Assembly (NCBI GenBank): GCA_022843085.1
Contig: JALHOI010000006.1
Coordinates: 1 to 24,735, forward strand
Source: Pseudobdellovibrionaceae bacterium
Lineage (GTDB): Bacteria; Bdellovibrionota; Bdellovibrionia; Bdellovibrionales; JAMPXM01
Length of the DNA: 24,735 nucleotides
Reading direction: 5' to 3'
Below, one piece after another: positions 1 to 6,929 of the stretch. Within the stretch, counting starts at the first letter, position 1, and each line of letters opens with the position of its first letter. A program made the translations under genes and the position numbers. The notes under the pieces are model-generated. The model saw only the letters and a program-made list of their open reading frames with translations. It was not told the origin of the DNA and did no database searches.

Positions 1-454
1 CGTCGAGTGGAGTAACGAGCAGCCCCACATCGAGCGATCCGTCTTTGATCCGATTCATTAAATCTTTCGTCTGAACTTCCTCGAGAGAAATATTAGTTTC
101 CGGGAAATTTTGTTTGAACCACGAGACAAGTTTTGGCGCGAGCGAGGGGCTGAGCGTGGGAATGATGCCCACCTGAATTTCAGTCGCGACGGTATCGGTT
201 TCATCGGCCGAAAGTGCCTTCAGTTTTTCCGCTTCAGCTAGTACGATGCGAGCTTGTTCAATGAGATCTGCTCCGAGCGGCGTCATCTTCACGGGCTGAT
301 GGCCGCGGTCAAAAATCTCGATGCCCAACTCGTCTTCAAGTTTTTGTATCTGCATCGACAGCGTCGGTTGTGTTACAAAACAAGACTCTGCCGCGGCTCC
401 AAAGTGCCGATGCTGTGCGACAGCGACGATGTAGCCGAGTTGGGTGAGGGTCAC
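1..454 (-). CDS. oxyR: LysR-family peroxide sensor/regulator, OxyR-like (3' part off the window)
   Basis: This is the N-terminal ~151 residues of a LysR-type transcriptional regulator; the C-terminus lies beyond base 1. I read it from the reverse complement. A GTG start at 452-454 follows an AAGGAG Shine-Dalgarno about 8 nt upstream, and the protein begins VTLTQLGYIVAVAQHRHFG. Residues 1-60 are the winged helix-turn-helix typical of OxyR (AAAESCFVTQPTLSMQIQKL, then LEDELGIEIFDR). A linker helix follows, and then the start of the periplasmic-binding-like sensor domain (VGIIPTLSPSLAPKLV). The redox cysteines of OxyR would lie in the missing part, so the name rests on similarity of the DNA-binding half and on the neighbour: it is divergent from ahpC-ahpD, a classic OxyR target. 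It probably activates that operon and represses itself from the shared 138-bp spacer. Another LysR regulator remains possible. Confidence 0.85.
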   Translation of the reverse strand, partial: MTLTQLGYIVAVAQHRHFGAAAESCFVTQPTLSMQIQKLEDELGIEIFDRGHQPVKMTPLGADLIEQARIVLAEAEKLKALSADETDTVATEIQVGIIPTLSPSLAPKLVSWFKQNFPETNISLEEVQTKDLMNRIKDGSLDVGLLVTPLD

Positions 455-592
455 GCTTGCTCCTTGATCGCAGTTGTGGCAATGCTGGCTTCAGAGATCG
501 ATCGAAAACGTCTATAACCTGTTAAATACTATCAATTGGATCAATCGCTGTCTACTGCCGTAGATTGTGTCCAAGACAACAAGGAGATTTTC
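455..592. promoter_or_regulatory. Divergent promoter region between oxyR-like gene and ahpC
   Basis: This 138-bp spacer must carry both divergent promoters. It holds an AT-rich core around 512-545 with TATAAC and TACTAT hexamers usable as -10 boxes, and a direct repeat ATCAAT (531-536 and 540-545). ATAG/CTAT tetramers reminiscent of OxyR half-sites occur, but not in the canonical ATAG-N7-CTAT spacing, so I do not define an OxyR operator. The ahpC ribosome-binding site AAGGAG is at 581-586. Confidence 0.5.
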
Positions 593-1132
593 ATGCTGGG
601 TATTGGAGAAGTGTTTCCCGAAGTAAAACTAGAGGCCTGTGTTTCGTTAGAGAAAGGCAAAGAATTCAAGTCGTTCACGACTCGAAAAGACACCAAAGGT
701 AAGTGGGCTGTCTATTTCGCATGGCCGCTTGATTTCACATTCGTGTGCCCTACTGAAGTTGCTGAGTTCAACAGCGCGTTCGGCCAGTTCGCCGATCGCG
801 ATACGGAACTCTTCGGCTTTAGCTGCGACAGTCAGTTCGTGCACCACGCGTGGCGCACTCATCACGAGGACCTCAAGGACTTGAAATTCCCGATGCTTGC
901 AGACACCAAGAAAGAACTGAGCGAGCAGCTTGGAATCTTGCACAAACAAGACAAGGTCCCACTTCGCGCGACTTATATCATCGATCCAGACGGCATCGTT
1001 CGTTGGGCTTCGGTGAACGACCTGAATGTCGGTCGCAATGTAAAAGAAGTATTGCGTACCCTCGATGCTTTGCAGACGGATGAACTTTGCCCCTGCAACT
1101 GGGAAAAGGGTCAAAAAACGCTTAACGGTTAA
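593..1132 (+). CDS. ahpC: Alkyl hydroperoxide reductase/peroxiredoxin AhpC (three-cysteine, actinobacterial-like type)
   Basis: A 2-Cys peroxiredoxin of 179 aa that reduces hydrogen peroxide, organic peroxides and probably peroxynitrite in the cytoplasm. The peroxidatic cysteine is C52 in the family signature DFTFVCPTE. The conserved active-site arginine is R125, and the resolving region is ELCPCNW with C166 and C168. A CxC resolving pair and a short C-terminus resemble Mycobacterium tuberculosis AhpC (three catalytic cysteines), which is recycled by AhpD rather than AhpF. The gene directly downstream is indeed ahpD, 11 nt away. I chose ATG 593 because AAGGAG at 581-586 precedes it; an in-frame upstream start at 536 has no ribosome-binding site and adds residues that do not look like the family. 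The enzyme is likely under control of the divergent OxyR-like regulator. Extra cysteines at C16 and C78 are visible. Confidence 0.95.
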   Translation: MLGIGEVFPEVKLEACVSLEKGKEFKSFTTRKDTKGKWAVYFAWPLDFTFVCPTEVAEFNSAFGQFADRDTELFGFSCDSQFVHHAWRTHHEDLKDLKFPMLADTKKELSEQLGILHKQDKVPLRATYIIDPDGIVRWASVNDLNVGRNVKEVLRTLDALQTDELCPCNWEKGQKTLNG

Positions 1133-1143
1133 CGGAGGTTAAG

Positions 1144-1695
1144 ATGTCAGCCTTGCTAACAGCTCTTGATCAAATTTTCGGTGATCGGCAAACGACGATA
1201 GCGAAAGATCTGAAGCTGAATTACCGCCGCCTCGTTGAAGACAGCACGCTTTCGAAACAAGAGAGTGCGCTTCTCACCATCGCGCTGGCGAAATCAGTTG
1301 GATTTACAGAGCTTCTGAACGCGGCGAAAGTCGAAGCGACTGAGGCCGGCGCAACTGAAGGCGGCGTTCAGGAGGCTGAAGAGTCAGCGGCGATCATGGG
1401 TATGCTCAACATCTATTATCGGTACCGGCATTTCGTTGAACACGCAGATCCAGCGGCGAAAGACGAGTACGGAGCTGCGAAACTACGTATGACATCGCTG
1501 GCGAATCCGACTCTCGGCAAAGAGATGTTCGAGACGCTGGCGCTCGCGGTGTCAGCTATTAACGGTTGCGAGATGTGTGTGAGTTCGCACGAAAAGGCGC
1601 TCATGCACCTCGGAGTCAAACGCGAGAAGTTGCACGATGTGGCTCGAATCGCGGCTGTGGTGAAAGGCTTGAGCCAGCTTTCTGCTGTTCGTTAG
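1144..1695 (+). CDS. ahpD: Alkylhydroperoxidase AhpD (CxxC reductant of AhpC)
   Basis: A 183-aa member of the AhpD/carboxymuconolactone decarboxylase family. In mycobacteria AhpD passes electrons from dihydrolipoamide/lipoyl-E2 to AhpC and has weak peroxidase activity of its own. The redox motif is INGCEMCVSSHE with C142, C145 and H149. E130, 12 residues before C142, sits where the proton-relay glutamate (E118) is in M. tuberculosis AhpD. The His that lies just before the second cysteine there (H132) is Met144 here, a noticeable active-site change. GGAGG about 5 nt before the ATG supports the start. The gene is co-transcribed with ahpC (11-nt gap) and ends at an intrinsic terminator. The function is secure at the family level; the altered relay could mean different kinetics. 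Confidence 0.93.
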   Translation: MSALLTALDQIFGDRQTTIAKDLKLNYRRLVEDSTLSKQESALLTIALAKSVGFTELLNAAKVEATEAGATEGGVQEAEESAAIMGMLNIYYRYRHFVEHADPAAKDEYGAAKLRMTSLANPTLGKEMFETLALAVSAINGCEMCVSSHEKALMHLGVKREKLHDVARIAAVVKGLSQLSAVR

Positions 1696-1714
1696 TTGAA
1701 AAAAAGTAATCGTG

Positions 1715-1749
1715 AAAGCGCCGTAGATGAGCCTTCGGCGCTTTTTTTT
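1715..1749 (+). terminator. Rho-independent terminator of ahpCD
   Basis: A perfect 9-bp stem, AAAGCGCCG (1715-1723) with CGGCGCTTT (1736-1744), 12-nt loop, running into eight T residues (1742-1749), 20 nt after the ahpD stop codon. Confidence 0.92.
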
Positions 1750-1866
1750 GATTTCCGCGCTTGGCGCTAAGTCTCTGATACTCATCTAGTTTCGTGAAAC
1801 ACAATAGGGCTGCGAGCGTCGGCACGGGGGTTGATCTAACGTCTGGCGATGTCTGACGGAGGCCCC

Positions 1867-2562
1867 ATGTTCAAGAGATCCGAATTAAGCGCAAAAAGCA
1901 TTCAAATTAAGGCGATGTTGGCTGTTTCAACTGCGTGCGCGGTCATCGCGATCATTCTTGAAGCTCGAAATGTCGAAGCCGCGCCCGGCCGTGTCTCCGC
2001 CGAGCGAAGTTCTTACGGGACTACGCTTCAAGGGCCTAGGCTCGCCTCGGCAGCGGCCGTGGGTCATGTGACCGCGATGTCGGAAGAAACCGCAGGACCC
2101 CTCACCTATCAGGCCTGGAAGAGCCTTCGCGTCGACGAAGCCCGCCTCGTTCTTGAGAGATTGACGCTTGAAAGTCAGTTCGAAAAAATGCCGATCATTG
2201 ACCGCTCACCGGGAGAAAGGCAGGCCGTCATTCGCACAGGCGAAACCAATACCCGCCCGGCTACTGTGAGCCGCGGAACTAAAACCGGACGACCGGAAAA
2301 GGGCCCAGATAGTCGAGCCGATAGCCGTGCCGAGCAAGCAAGAATGAACCTTGAGATTGCTCAGGATTTGACGGTTAACGACTATTTGCTGATCTATTTG
2401 ACGCAGTTCAAATCTCGCGAGGCGATTCTCGACGTCGCCCGACGTCTGGCGCCCGAAGACATCGCCGACCTTTTGGTGGCTTACCAAAAGCTGGCGATCG
2501 GCGGTCAGATTGCCGAGCATTCGGCCGTAACGGCGCCGCGGATTTCTCCTCGTCCGCTGTGA
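1867..2562 (+). CDS. Exported or membrane-anchored protein of unknown function
   Basis: I do not recognise this 231-aa protein. It starts MFKRSELSAK and has a hydrophobic stretch at about residues 16-31 (AMLAVSTACAVIAIIL) followed by EARNVEAAPG, which could be a signal peptide or an N-terminal anchor. Residues ~40-155 are polar and low in hydrophobics. The region around 160-220 looks like a folded helical domain (LTVNDYLLIYLTQFKSREA, then ILDVARRLAPEDIADLLVAY), with two amphipathic helices that could mediate protein contacts. I preferred ATG 1867 to the in-frame ATG 1849 because GGAGG lies at 1857-1861, correctly spaced for 1867 but inside the longer version. It is a single gene between the ahpCD terminator and the groES promoter; no terminator is evident after it. 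Confidence 0.7.
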   Translation: MFKRSELSAKSIQIKAMLAVSTACAVIAIILEARNVEAAPGRVSAERSSYGTTLQGPRLASAAAVGHVTAMSEETAGPLTYQAWKSLRVDEARLVLERLTLESQFEKMPIIDRSPGERQAVIRTGETNTRPATVSRGTKTGRPEKGPDSRADSRAEQARMNLEIAQDLTVNDYLLIYLTQFKSREAILDVARRLAPEDIADLLVAYQKLAIGGQIAEHSAVTAPRISPRPL

Positions 2563-2653
2563 GCTGCCTCGATTGAGGTTCAATTTCGGAGACTTACTGC
2601 TTCGCGTTAACACCCAATGATGGGCGAGTCGCGACAATATTCACATGCCCAAC

Positions 2654-2681
2654 CTTGACTTGGTTTTAGGGGCGCCCATAT
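2654..2681 (+). promoter_or_regulatory. Sigma32 (RpoH)-type heat-shock promoter for groES-groEL
   Basis: CTTGACT at 2654-2660 and CCCATAT at 2675-2681, separated by 14 nt, match the heat-shock sigma consensus (CTTGAAA, 13-15 nt, CCCATnT) at nearly every position. Transcription would start near 2688, giving a ~65-nt leader before groES. No CIRCE operator is visible, so regulation is likely by RpoH rather than HrcA. Confidence 0.8.
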
Positions 2682-2753
2682 TGCCACTCGTATCTAGCTA
2701 CAGCTAATTTTATCACCCGCTTGAAAAATGAGTGGGGATTCGGGAGGTTTTTT

Positions 2754-3056
2754 ATGGCACGTGCTGAGCTCAACGTTCGTCCGTTGCATGACCGTATTTT
2801 GGTTCGTCGTATGGCGGAAGAAGAAAAAACCGCAGGCGGAATCATCATTCCAGACACTGCGAAAGAGAAGCCACAGCGTGGTGAAGTCGTAGCGACCGGC
2901 AAAGGCCGAGTCACTGAAGATGGCAAGGTTCTCTCGCTCGAAGTCAAAGTTGGCGACAAGATCCTGTTCTCAAAATATTCGGGCACCGAGCTCAAGCTCG
3001 AAGGTTCCGAGTATCTCATGATGCGCGAAGAAGACATTCTGGGCGTTTTCAACTGA
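2754..3056 (+). CDS. groES: Co-chaperonin GroES
   Basis: A 100-aa GroES that forms the heptameric lid on GroEL and controls release of encapsulated substrates in the cytoplasm. Family hallmarks run through the sequence: NVRPLHDRILVRRMAEEEKT at the start, the mobile loop TAGGIIIPDTAKEKPQRGEV, the roof region, and KYSGTELKLEGSEYLMMREE then DILGV near the end. Length is normal for the family (about 95-100 aa). I chose ATG 2754 because GGGAGG at 2742-2747 precedes it and the protein then begins MARAELNVRPL; a longer in-frame start at 2721 lacks a ribosome-binding site. It is first gene of the groESL operon under a sigma32-type promoter. Confidence 0.98.
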   Translation: MARAELNVRPLHDRILVRRMAEEEKTAGGIIIPDTAKEKPQRGEVVATGKGRVTEDGKVLSLEVKVGDKILFSKYSGTELKLEGSEYLMMREEDILGVFN

Positions 3057-3199
3057 GTTGTTTTTGATTGATCGGCGGTCGTCGCTTTCTTCGACGGCCT
3101 TTGATCGCTTGTCCCAAATAATTATTTTCAGAATTATTTTTGAAACTATTAACGGCCCGAAGGGGCTTACGCCCAATTGGGCACACAGGGGTTTTATCC
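3057..3199 (+). promoter_or_regulatory. groES-groEL spacer with several hairpins (groEL leader)
   Basis: This 143-nt spacer is long for a groESL pair and strongly structured. It holds a GC stem (3077-3084 with 3092-3099, one wobble) and an AT stem AAATAATT/AATTATTT (3116-3123 with 3132-3139). A chain of mutually exclusive small stems follows: GCCC 3155-3158, GGGC 3163-3166, GCCC 3171-3174 and GGGC 3179-3182. The last sits 5 nt before the AGGGG ribosome-binding site (3187-3191). This could tune groEL translation or mRNA stability; function is inferred only from pairing. Confidence 0.5.
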
Positions 3200-4846
3200 A
3201 TGGCTAAAGAGCTTCGTTTTAATGAAGACGCGCGCGCAGCAATTCTTCGCGGCGTTAACGTTCTCGCAAATGCAGTAAAAGTGACTCTCGGACCAAAAGG
3301 TCGCAACGTTGTTATCGAAAAATCTTTCGGCGCGCCACTCGTCACAAAAGACGGCGTGACAGTCGCGAAAGAAATTGAAATCGAAAACAAGTTTGAGAAC
3401 ATGGGCGCTCAAATGGTGAAGGAAGTCGCGTCGAAAACCAACGACGACGCTGGCGACGGAACCACAACGGCGACTGTTCTGGCTCAAGCCATCTTCCGTG
3501 AAGGCGTGAAGATCGTGACTGCGGGTCACAACCCAACTCAAGTGAAGCGCGGCATCGACAAAGCGGTCGGCATCGTTCGCGATGAACTGAAGAAAATGGC
3601 GAAACCGGTTAAAGGCGAGACTGAAATCGCACAAGTCGGTTCGATCTCGGCCAACAACGATCCCGAAATCGGCAAGATGCTTTCAGAGGCAATGGCGAAA
3701 GTCGGACGCGAAGGTGTTATCACCGTCGAAGAGTCGAAAACCGCTCAAACTGAACTCGACGTCGTCGAAGGTATGCAGTTCGACCGCGGTTACTTGTCTC
3801 CGTACTTCGTGACGAACGCAGAGCGTATGGAAGCGGTTCTTGAGAACGCTTACATCCTCATCTACGACAAAAAAGTTTCGTCGATGAAAGACATGATCGG
3901 TGTCCTCGAAGGCGTTGCAAAACAAGGTCGTCCTTTGCTGATCGTTGCAGAAGACGTTGACGGTGAAGCGCTTGCGACTCTCGTTGTGAACAAGCTGCGT
4001 GGCACACTTCACGTCTGCGCAGTAAAAGCGCCAGGCTTCGGCGATCGTCGCAAAGCGATGCTCGAAGATATCGCGATCCTCACAGGTGGAACGGTTATCT
4101 CTGAAGAGATGGGTCGCAAACTTGAGCAAGCAACACTCGCTGACCTCGGCGTTGCGAAGCGCATTGTCATCGACAAAGACAACACGATCGTCATCGACGG
4201 TTCGGGCAAAAAAGCGGACATCACGGCACGTGTTGCTCAGATCAAAGCTCAAGTTGAAGAGACAACTTCAGAGTATGACAAAGAGAAGCTGAAAGAGCGT
4301 CTCGCGAAACTCGCGGGTGGTGTTGCGGTCATCCACGTCGGCGCACCTTCAGAAGTTGAGATGAAAGAGAAAAAAGCTCGTGTTGAAGACGCTTTGAACG
4401 CGACTCGCGCAGCGGTTGAAGAAGGTATCGTCGCCGGCGGCGGAACAGCCTTGGTTCGCGCGTCGGAAGCGATTGATCCTTCGAAGTTCAACGAGTTCGA
4501 ACGTTGGGGTGCCCAGATCATCAAACGTGCTTGCGAAGAACCACTTCGTCAGATCGCGTTCAACGCAGGTCTCGACGGCGCGATCGTTCTCGACAAAGTT
4601 CGAAACGGTAAAGGCGCAGGCTTCGGTTTCAACGCTTACACCGAAGAGTACGAAGATCTTTTGAAGTCGGGCGTTATCGACCCAGTGAAAGTTGTTCGTT
4701 CGGCTCTCGAGAACGCGGCGTCGGTTGCATCGTTGATGCTCACGACTGAAGCGATGATCGCAGAAGCTCCGAAAAAAGAAGGCGCAGGCGGCGGCGGCGG
4801 CGGAATGCCAGGCGGCGGCATGGGCGGCGGAATGGACATGATGTAG
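3200..4846 (+). CDS. groEL: Chaperonin GroEL (Hsp60)
   Basis: The ATP-dependent folding chaperonin, 548 aa, normal length. The equatorial domain carries the nucleotide-binding signatures TLGPKGRNVV (from residue 29), TKDGVTVAKEI (D51) and GDGTTTATVLAQ (D86, in the place of E. coli D87). The apical domain has FDRGYLSPYFVTNAERM, the typical substrate-binding face. VEDALNATRAAVEEGIVAGG is the second equatorial signature. The tail is the usual Gly-Met repeat ending GGGMDMM. ATG 3200 gives the standard MAKELRFNEDAR start, with AGGGG about 8 nt upstream; an in-frame start at 3140 would add an unrelated extension. It is co-transcribed with groES and ends at hairpins and a terminator. Nothing in it suggests a specialised paralogue. 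Confidence 0.99.
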   Translation: MAKELRFNEDARAAILRGVNVLANAVKVTLGPKGRNVVIEKSFGAPLVTKDGVTVAKEIEIENKFENMGAQMVKEVASKTNDDAGDGTTTATVLAQAIFREGVKIVTAGHNPTQVKRGIDKAVGIVRDELKKMAKPVKGETEIAQVGSISANNDPEIGKMLSEAMAKVGREGVITVEESKTAQTELDVVEGMQFDRGYLSPYFVTNAERMEAVLENAYILIYDKKVSSMKDMIGVLEGVAKQGRPLLIVAEDVDGEALATLVVNKLRGTLHVCAVKAPGFGDRRKAMLEDIAILTGGTVISEEMGRKLEQATLADLGVAKRIVIDKDNTIVIDGSGKKADITARVAQIKAQVEETTSEYDKEKLKERLAKLAGGVAVIHVGAPSEVEMKEKKARVEDALNATRAAVEEGIVAGGGTALVRASEAIDPSKFNEFERWGAQIIKRACEEPLRQIAFNAGLDGAIVLDKVRNGKGAGFGFNAYTEEYEDLLKSGVIDPVKVVRSALENAASVASLMLTTEAMIAEAPKKEGAGGGGGGMPGGGMGGGMDMM

Positions 4847-4863
4847 CGCGTGCGAGGCCGCAA

Positions 4864-4908
4864 TTCTTTTCGGATGCGCAGCGAGTACGCGGCGAAATCC
4901 GAAAAGAA
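4864..4908. repeat. 12-bp perfect inverted repeat after groEL
   Basis: TTCTTTTCGGAT (4864-4875) pairs perfectly with ATCCGAAAAGAA (4897-4908) around a 21-nt GC-rich loop, 18 nt after the groEL stop. A second small stem, CGGCAG-AGA-CTGCCG, is at 4932-4946. There is no T run, so these look like 3' mRNA-protecting hairpins rather than terminators. Confidence 0.7.
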
Positions 4909-4968
4909 GCGTCCTCACCCGCTTCCAGGGGCGGCAGAGACTGCCGTTACTGACATCAGAATCTAGAG

Positions 4969-4994
4969 AGCTCGGGGAAACCCGGGCTTTTTTA
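4969..4994 (+). terminator. Rho-independent terminator of groESL
   Basis: An 8-bp stem (4969-4976 with 4981-4988, one G-T wobble) is closed by a GAAA tetraloop and followed by TTTTTT, then ATTTT. It lies 123 nt after groEL. Confidence 0.85.
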
Positions 4995-5015
4995 TTTTCA
5001 GGTCAACAGAGTGAA

Positions 5016-5109
5016 CTGTGAGCGACGCTTTCCCGCTCCTCGCGACCTCCCGATCGGGCGAGGGCACGATGCGCGTGTCGCGGGGAGTGGGAAAGCGGCG
5101 CGATCACAG
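5016..5109. repeat. Long imperfect inverted repeat between convergent groEL and outer-membrane gene
   Basis: The left arm 5016-5046 (starting CTGTGAGCGACGCTTTCCC) and the right arm 5077-5109 (ending with GGGAAAGCGGCGCGATCACAG, here split) are reverse complements over about 31-33 positions with a few mismatches and a small offset. A 30-nt centre contains the palindrome CCCGATCGGG. The arms are too long and too GC-rich to be chance. It lacks a T run, so it may be a REP-like extragenic element, a bidirectional mRNA-end structure or a protein-binding cruciform. It lies just beyond the 3' end of the convergent gene ending at 5144. Confidence 0.75.
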
Positions 5110-5143
5110 TCTCTCTGTTGGCTCGAAAATAATGGGCGTCGGT

Positions 5144-6778
5144 TTAGAACTGGTAGATGAGGCCGGCGCCGATGGCGACCGTTCTTTGCGAGATGCTGGT
5201 GCCGGGTTCCGTGCGAGTGCCTGCTCCTGATAGACTTGAACTGTAGAGTGAGAAATCAACTGAGGCACGGGCCTTGAGATTGATCGAAACTTTTCGCTCG
5301 GCATAAAATGAGAAATCGTTGATCGTGTTGTTCGCTGAACTGCCCGACGTGTACGGCGATTCATTCAGTTTTGCGAAAATGGTCATTGCGAAGTCGCCGC
5401 CGATAGCCCACGGTCCGTTATCTGAGACGGGAAAGTACAAACCGAGACCGAGCAAAAGGCCGTTGTAGTTCACGGTTGTCAGGCCTTGTGGAAGCGAGTC
5501 GTCGACAAACATTCGGTAGAACGAAAAACCAGTTTTCAATTGAAATTTGGGACCAAAGAAATCGTCGCGGATCAAAAAATTATAGCCGAGTGCCATCGAA
5601 TACTTACTGAGCGCGTGGTTGAGGTCGCTTGGAGTTGCGCCGGTTCGTGGATTCGGCGTTGAGATAATTCCTTGGGTAACTTCGGCCAGGATGCTCCACT
5701 GCGGATTAAGCCAAAGTTCACCGTTGAGGCCCAGCATTGGGAAAAAAGCGGACTTTGCATCGAGCGAGCCGACACCCGTTAACGTCGTACTGCCCGCGTA
5801 ACTTCCGATCCCAACTTTGATTCCAACTTGTCCGAAGGCGGGAGGCTTCGCCGGTAGCCATTCCTTCGCCGCTTCGCCAAACGATAGCCCCGCGTCTGGG
5901 CGGACGCGGACTTCGCCATCGTCTGTCGGGGACAGCGTTTGAGCCTCGCCGTATTCGATGGCTTGTACACCAGAAATTTTGGAGAGGCGCCGAATTGCGC
6001 CGCGTTCTTTTTCTGCGGTGATGACGCCGAAGCTGAGCGTATCGTCGACTTTCAAAACTTTGACCTGGCCAAGAATTTCTTTTTCCGTCGAAATTAAAAA
6101 GCCGAACTTCGGGTGACGAGTTTCAGAGATAATCTGAATCACTGATACAGTTTGGTCGTTTCGGACGCCGTCGTTTTTACCGAGGTTGATCGTAACGCGA
6201 GTACCTTGGCGGCTGAGCAAAAGGCCTTCGTAGGGAATAGTGGCCAGAAGTTTTCGATACATCACAGTGACTGTCGCTTTAACGTCAGCGATTTCGAAGC
6301 GGGGGTAATCGCGTACGATTTCTTGGGCAAGAATACGACCGTCAGCCTTCAAAAATAAATTCAGTCGCAGAGACAAGCCACCCGGACCACGTGTGATGAC
6401 CGGCAAAAGCGCGGCGTCAGCCGAAAAAGATGAAAGTACGGACTTTATCAATTCTGGATTTTCTTCAAGTTCAAGCGGTGCCTTCGGTAACGACGCCAAC
6501 CCCGTGTCGGTGTACTCCCAACGGTGCGATGCTTTGACCAACGAGATGAGATGCGACTCGAGTGGTCGAGCATAAATTCCGTCGGTATTGTCGCTGCCGG
6601 GAAGCACGGTGATTTTTCGAATCGTCAGCTGTTCGTCGACGGAACTTTTGTAGACTGCACTTTGCTGTATACGCGATGTCGATTCGGCCTTCGCCGTTAA
6701 GTTGGCGAAGAGGGCTGTCGAAACAGCGGCAATTAGGCCGAAGGTCCTGAAACTGAAGGTCACGCGTTTTATCCTCAC
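5144..6778 (-). CDS. Outer-membrane beta-barrel protein with an N-terminal periplasmic region
   Basis: An exported protein of about 540 aa. A hydrophobic signal peptide (FRTFGLIAAVSTALFANL, cleavage near AKA) is followed by a mixed alpha/beta region to about residue 300. Residues ~205-285 (GTRVTINLGKNDGVRNDQTV, later EILGQVKVLKVDDTLSFGVI) resemble the SH3-like C-terminal fold of FlgT-type envelope proteins; this is a resemblance, not a firm assignment. The last ~230 residues show alternating strands and turns (FGQVGIKVGIGSYAG, GLLLGLGLYFPVSD, KVSINLKARASVDFSLYSSS) and end in aromatic F (GAGLIYQF), as expected for a BamA-assembled barrel. The start is uncertain: GTG 6778 is listed, but GTG 6763 is better placed after GAGG (6774-6777) and gives MTFSFRTFGL. 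It is transcribed divergently from the other barrel gene. Ligand and role are unknown. Confidence 0.8.
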   Translation of the reverse strand: MRIKRVTFSFRTFGLIAAVSTALFANLTAKAESTSRIQQSAVYKSSVDEQLTIRKITVLPGSDNTDGIYARPLESHLISLVKASHRWEYTDTGLASLPKAPLELEENPELIKSVLSSFSADAALLPVITRGPGGLSLRLNLFLKADGRILAQEIVRDYPRFEIADVKATVTVMYRKLLATIPYEGLLLSRQGTRVTINLGKNDGVRNDQTVSVIQIISETRHPKFGFLISTEKEILGQVKVLKVDDTLSFGVITAEKERGAIRRLSKISGVQAIEYGEAQTLSPTDDGEVRVRPDAGLSFGEAAKEWLPAKPPAFGQVGIKVGIGSYAGSTTLTGVGSLDAKSAFFPMLGLNGELWLNPQWSILAEVTQGIISTPNPRTGATPSDLNHALSKYSMALGYNFLIRDDFFGPKFQLKTGFSFYRMFVDDSLPQGLTTVNYNGLLLGLGLYFPVSDNGPWAIGGDFAMTIFAKLNESPYTSGSSANNTINDFSFYAERKVSINLKARASVDFSLYSSSLSGAGTRTEPGTSISQRTVAIGAGLIYQF

Positions 6779-6854
6779 AAGTTAAGTCTGCACTTTCGAC
6801 GTGGCTCAAACAAGTCTTCGTCGAAGGATTAGGCGCTGGTCTTGTCAAGAGCGT

Positions 6855-6919
6855 GAATGAAGAACCCGAATCAAGAACTTGAATCAAGAACTCGGATCAA
6901 GAATCCGACCAAAAATCCG
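6855..6919 (+). repeat. Five tandem 13-bp repeats in the divergent promoter/leader
   Basis: Units of 13 bp at 6855, 6868, 6881, 6894 and 6907. The two central units are near identical (GAATCAAGAACTT and GAATCAAGAACTC), and the outer ones (GAATGAAGAACCC, GGATCAAGAATCC, GACCAAAAATCCG) are more diverged. A degenerate sixth half-unit (ATAAGAAG, 6920-6927) provides the purine-rich ribosome-binding sequence of the next gene. The 13-nt period is incompatible with a coding repeat. Confidence 0.85.
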
Positions 6920-6929
6920 ATAAGAAGTG

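Noticed and set aside
254..517. 87-codon + strand ORF opposite the LysR gene
   Set aside because: Antisense shadow of the clear LysR helix-turn-helix coding region.
505..545. OxyR operator between oxyR-like gene and ahpC
   Set aside because: ATAG and CTAT tetramers occur but not in the ATAG-N7-CTAT arrangement; a site may exist but I cannot define it.
2721..2747. Second sigma32-like -35 box CTTGAAA in front of groES
   Set aside because: No CCCATnT-like -10 at the right distance; the sequence there is CGGGAGG, the ribosome-binding site.
2640..2750. CIRCE operator for HrcA upstream of groES
   Set aside because: No TTAGCACTC-N9-GAGTGCTAA or close variant on either strand.
5018..5230. 70-codon + strand ORF after groEL
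   Set aside because: It runs through the long inverted repeat and the 3' end of the convergent barrel gene; no protein-like features.
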